Shown piece by piece: positions 5,444 through 5,559 of a stretch of 5,559 nt of DNA. Position 1 is the stretch's first letter. The number at the start of each line of letters is the position of its first letter. Source of the DNA: Pseudomonadota bacterium (GTDB lineage: Bacteria > Pseudomonadota > Gammaproteobacteria > Burkholderiales > Gallionellaceae). The translations under genes were made by a program, and so were the position numbers. The stretch covers positions 1-5,559 of the forward strand of contig JAJXTT010000141.1 in the NCBI GenBank assembly GCA_021783525.1, given 5' to 3'. The notes under the pieces were generated by a model that was not told the DNA's origin, did no database searches, and saw only the letters and a program-made list of their open reading frames with translations.

Positions 5444-5559
5444 CTATTTCTTCTTGCTGTACGCGGCGGCGATCTCGCGGTATTGCTTGAGCTCGGTCTC
5501 GATGGTGGAAAGCTGGTAGTAATCGTTGCCCGCCTGCTTGGCCAGTTCGAGCTGCTCGA
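5444..5559 (-). CDS. C-terminal end of an unidentified protein, cut by the window edge
   Basis: A minus-strand frame is open from the window edge to a TAG at 5446-5444. The last 37 residues begin EQLELAKQAGNDYYQLS and end in YSKKK. The segment is charged and helix-prone, with hydrophobic residues spaced as in a short coiled coil, and a triple Lys end. It lies 94 bases upstream of the ferredoxin reductase start on the same strand, with no T-run hairpin between, so it may be the preceding gene of the same transcript. Too little is present to name a family. Confidence 0.6.
   Translation of the reverse strand, partial: EQLELAKQAGNDYYQLSTIETELKQYREIAAAYSKKK

Noticed and set aside
1..5559. CRISPR array, insertion sequence, rRNA or tRNA genes
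   Set aside because: No regularly spaced repeats, no transposase motifs or terminal repeats, and no RNA-gene signatures seen on either strand.

Overview
The window reads as a chromosomal segment of a Gram-negative, sulfur-oxidising proteobacterium. A betaproteobacterium of the Nitrosomonadales type (Gallionellaceae or Sulfuricellaceae-like) is my best guess. The reasons are a sulfide:quinone oxidoreductase (SQR) gene, GC-rich codon use, good AAGGAG ribosome binding sites before several genes, and a patatin-like lipoprotein. The taxon is an inference from gene style only.

Left part (1-719). Positions 1-60 may hold the last codons of a plus-strand gene (weak). A tiny, very basic 45-residue protein lies on the minus strand at 194-331, with a strong Shine-Dalgarno. 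Two tandem hairpins follow it and end in a T-run, which looks like its terminator. The rest (332-719) has no convincing coding sequence but is structured. It holds a good sigma70-type promoter (396-424, plus), then about 115 bases further on a Rho-independent terminator (540-578), a 16-base perfect palindrome (598-613), and a 9-base inverted repeat (668-697) right before the SQR ribosome binding site. This could be a small RNA gene, or an attenuated leader plus operator for sqr.

Middle part (720-2425). The 485-residue SQR is followed 28 bases later by a 53-residue protein with its own strong ribosome binding site and an amphipathic or hydrophobic C-terminal half. The pair ends at a perfect palindromic, two-way terminator (2400-2425) shared with the convergent minus-strand genes.

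Right part (2432-5559), all on the minus strand. In transcription order these are the C-terminal end of an unknown gene cut by the window edge, a plant-type ferredoxin-NADP reductase, an unrecognised 99-residue protein, a patatin-like putative lipoprotein, and an RNase D-like 3'-5' exonuclease. Gaps are 59 to 94 bases with no obvious terminator between them, so they may be co-transcribed.

The SQR would feed electrons from sulfide into the quinone pool at the membrane. The reductase would exchange electrons between NADPH and ferredoxin or flavodoxin in the cytoplasm. The two sit in convergent units and nothing in the sequence ties them into one pathway. The most notable things are the structured sqr leader, the small protein behind sqr, and reductase active-site positions that differ from the plant enzyme.
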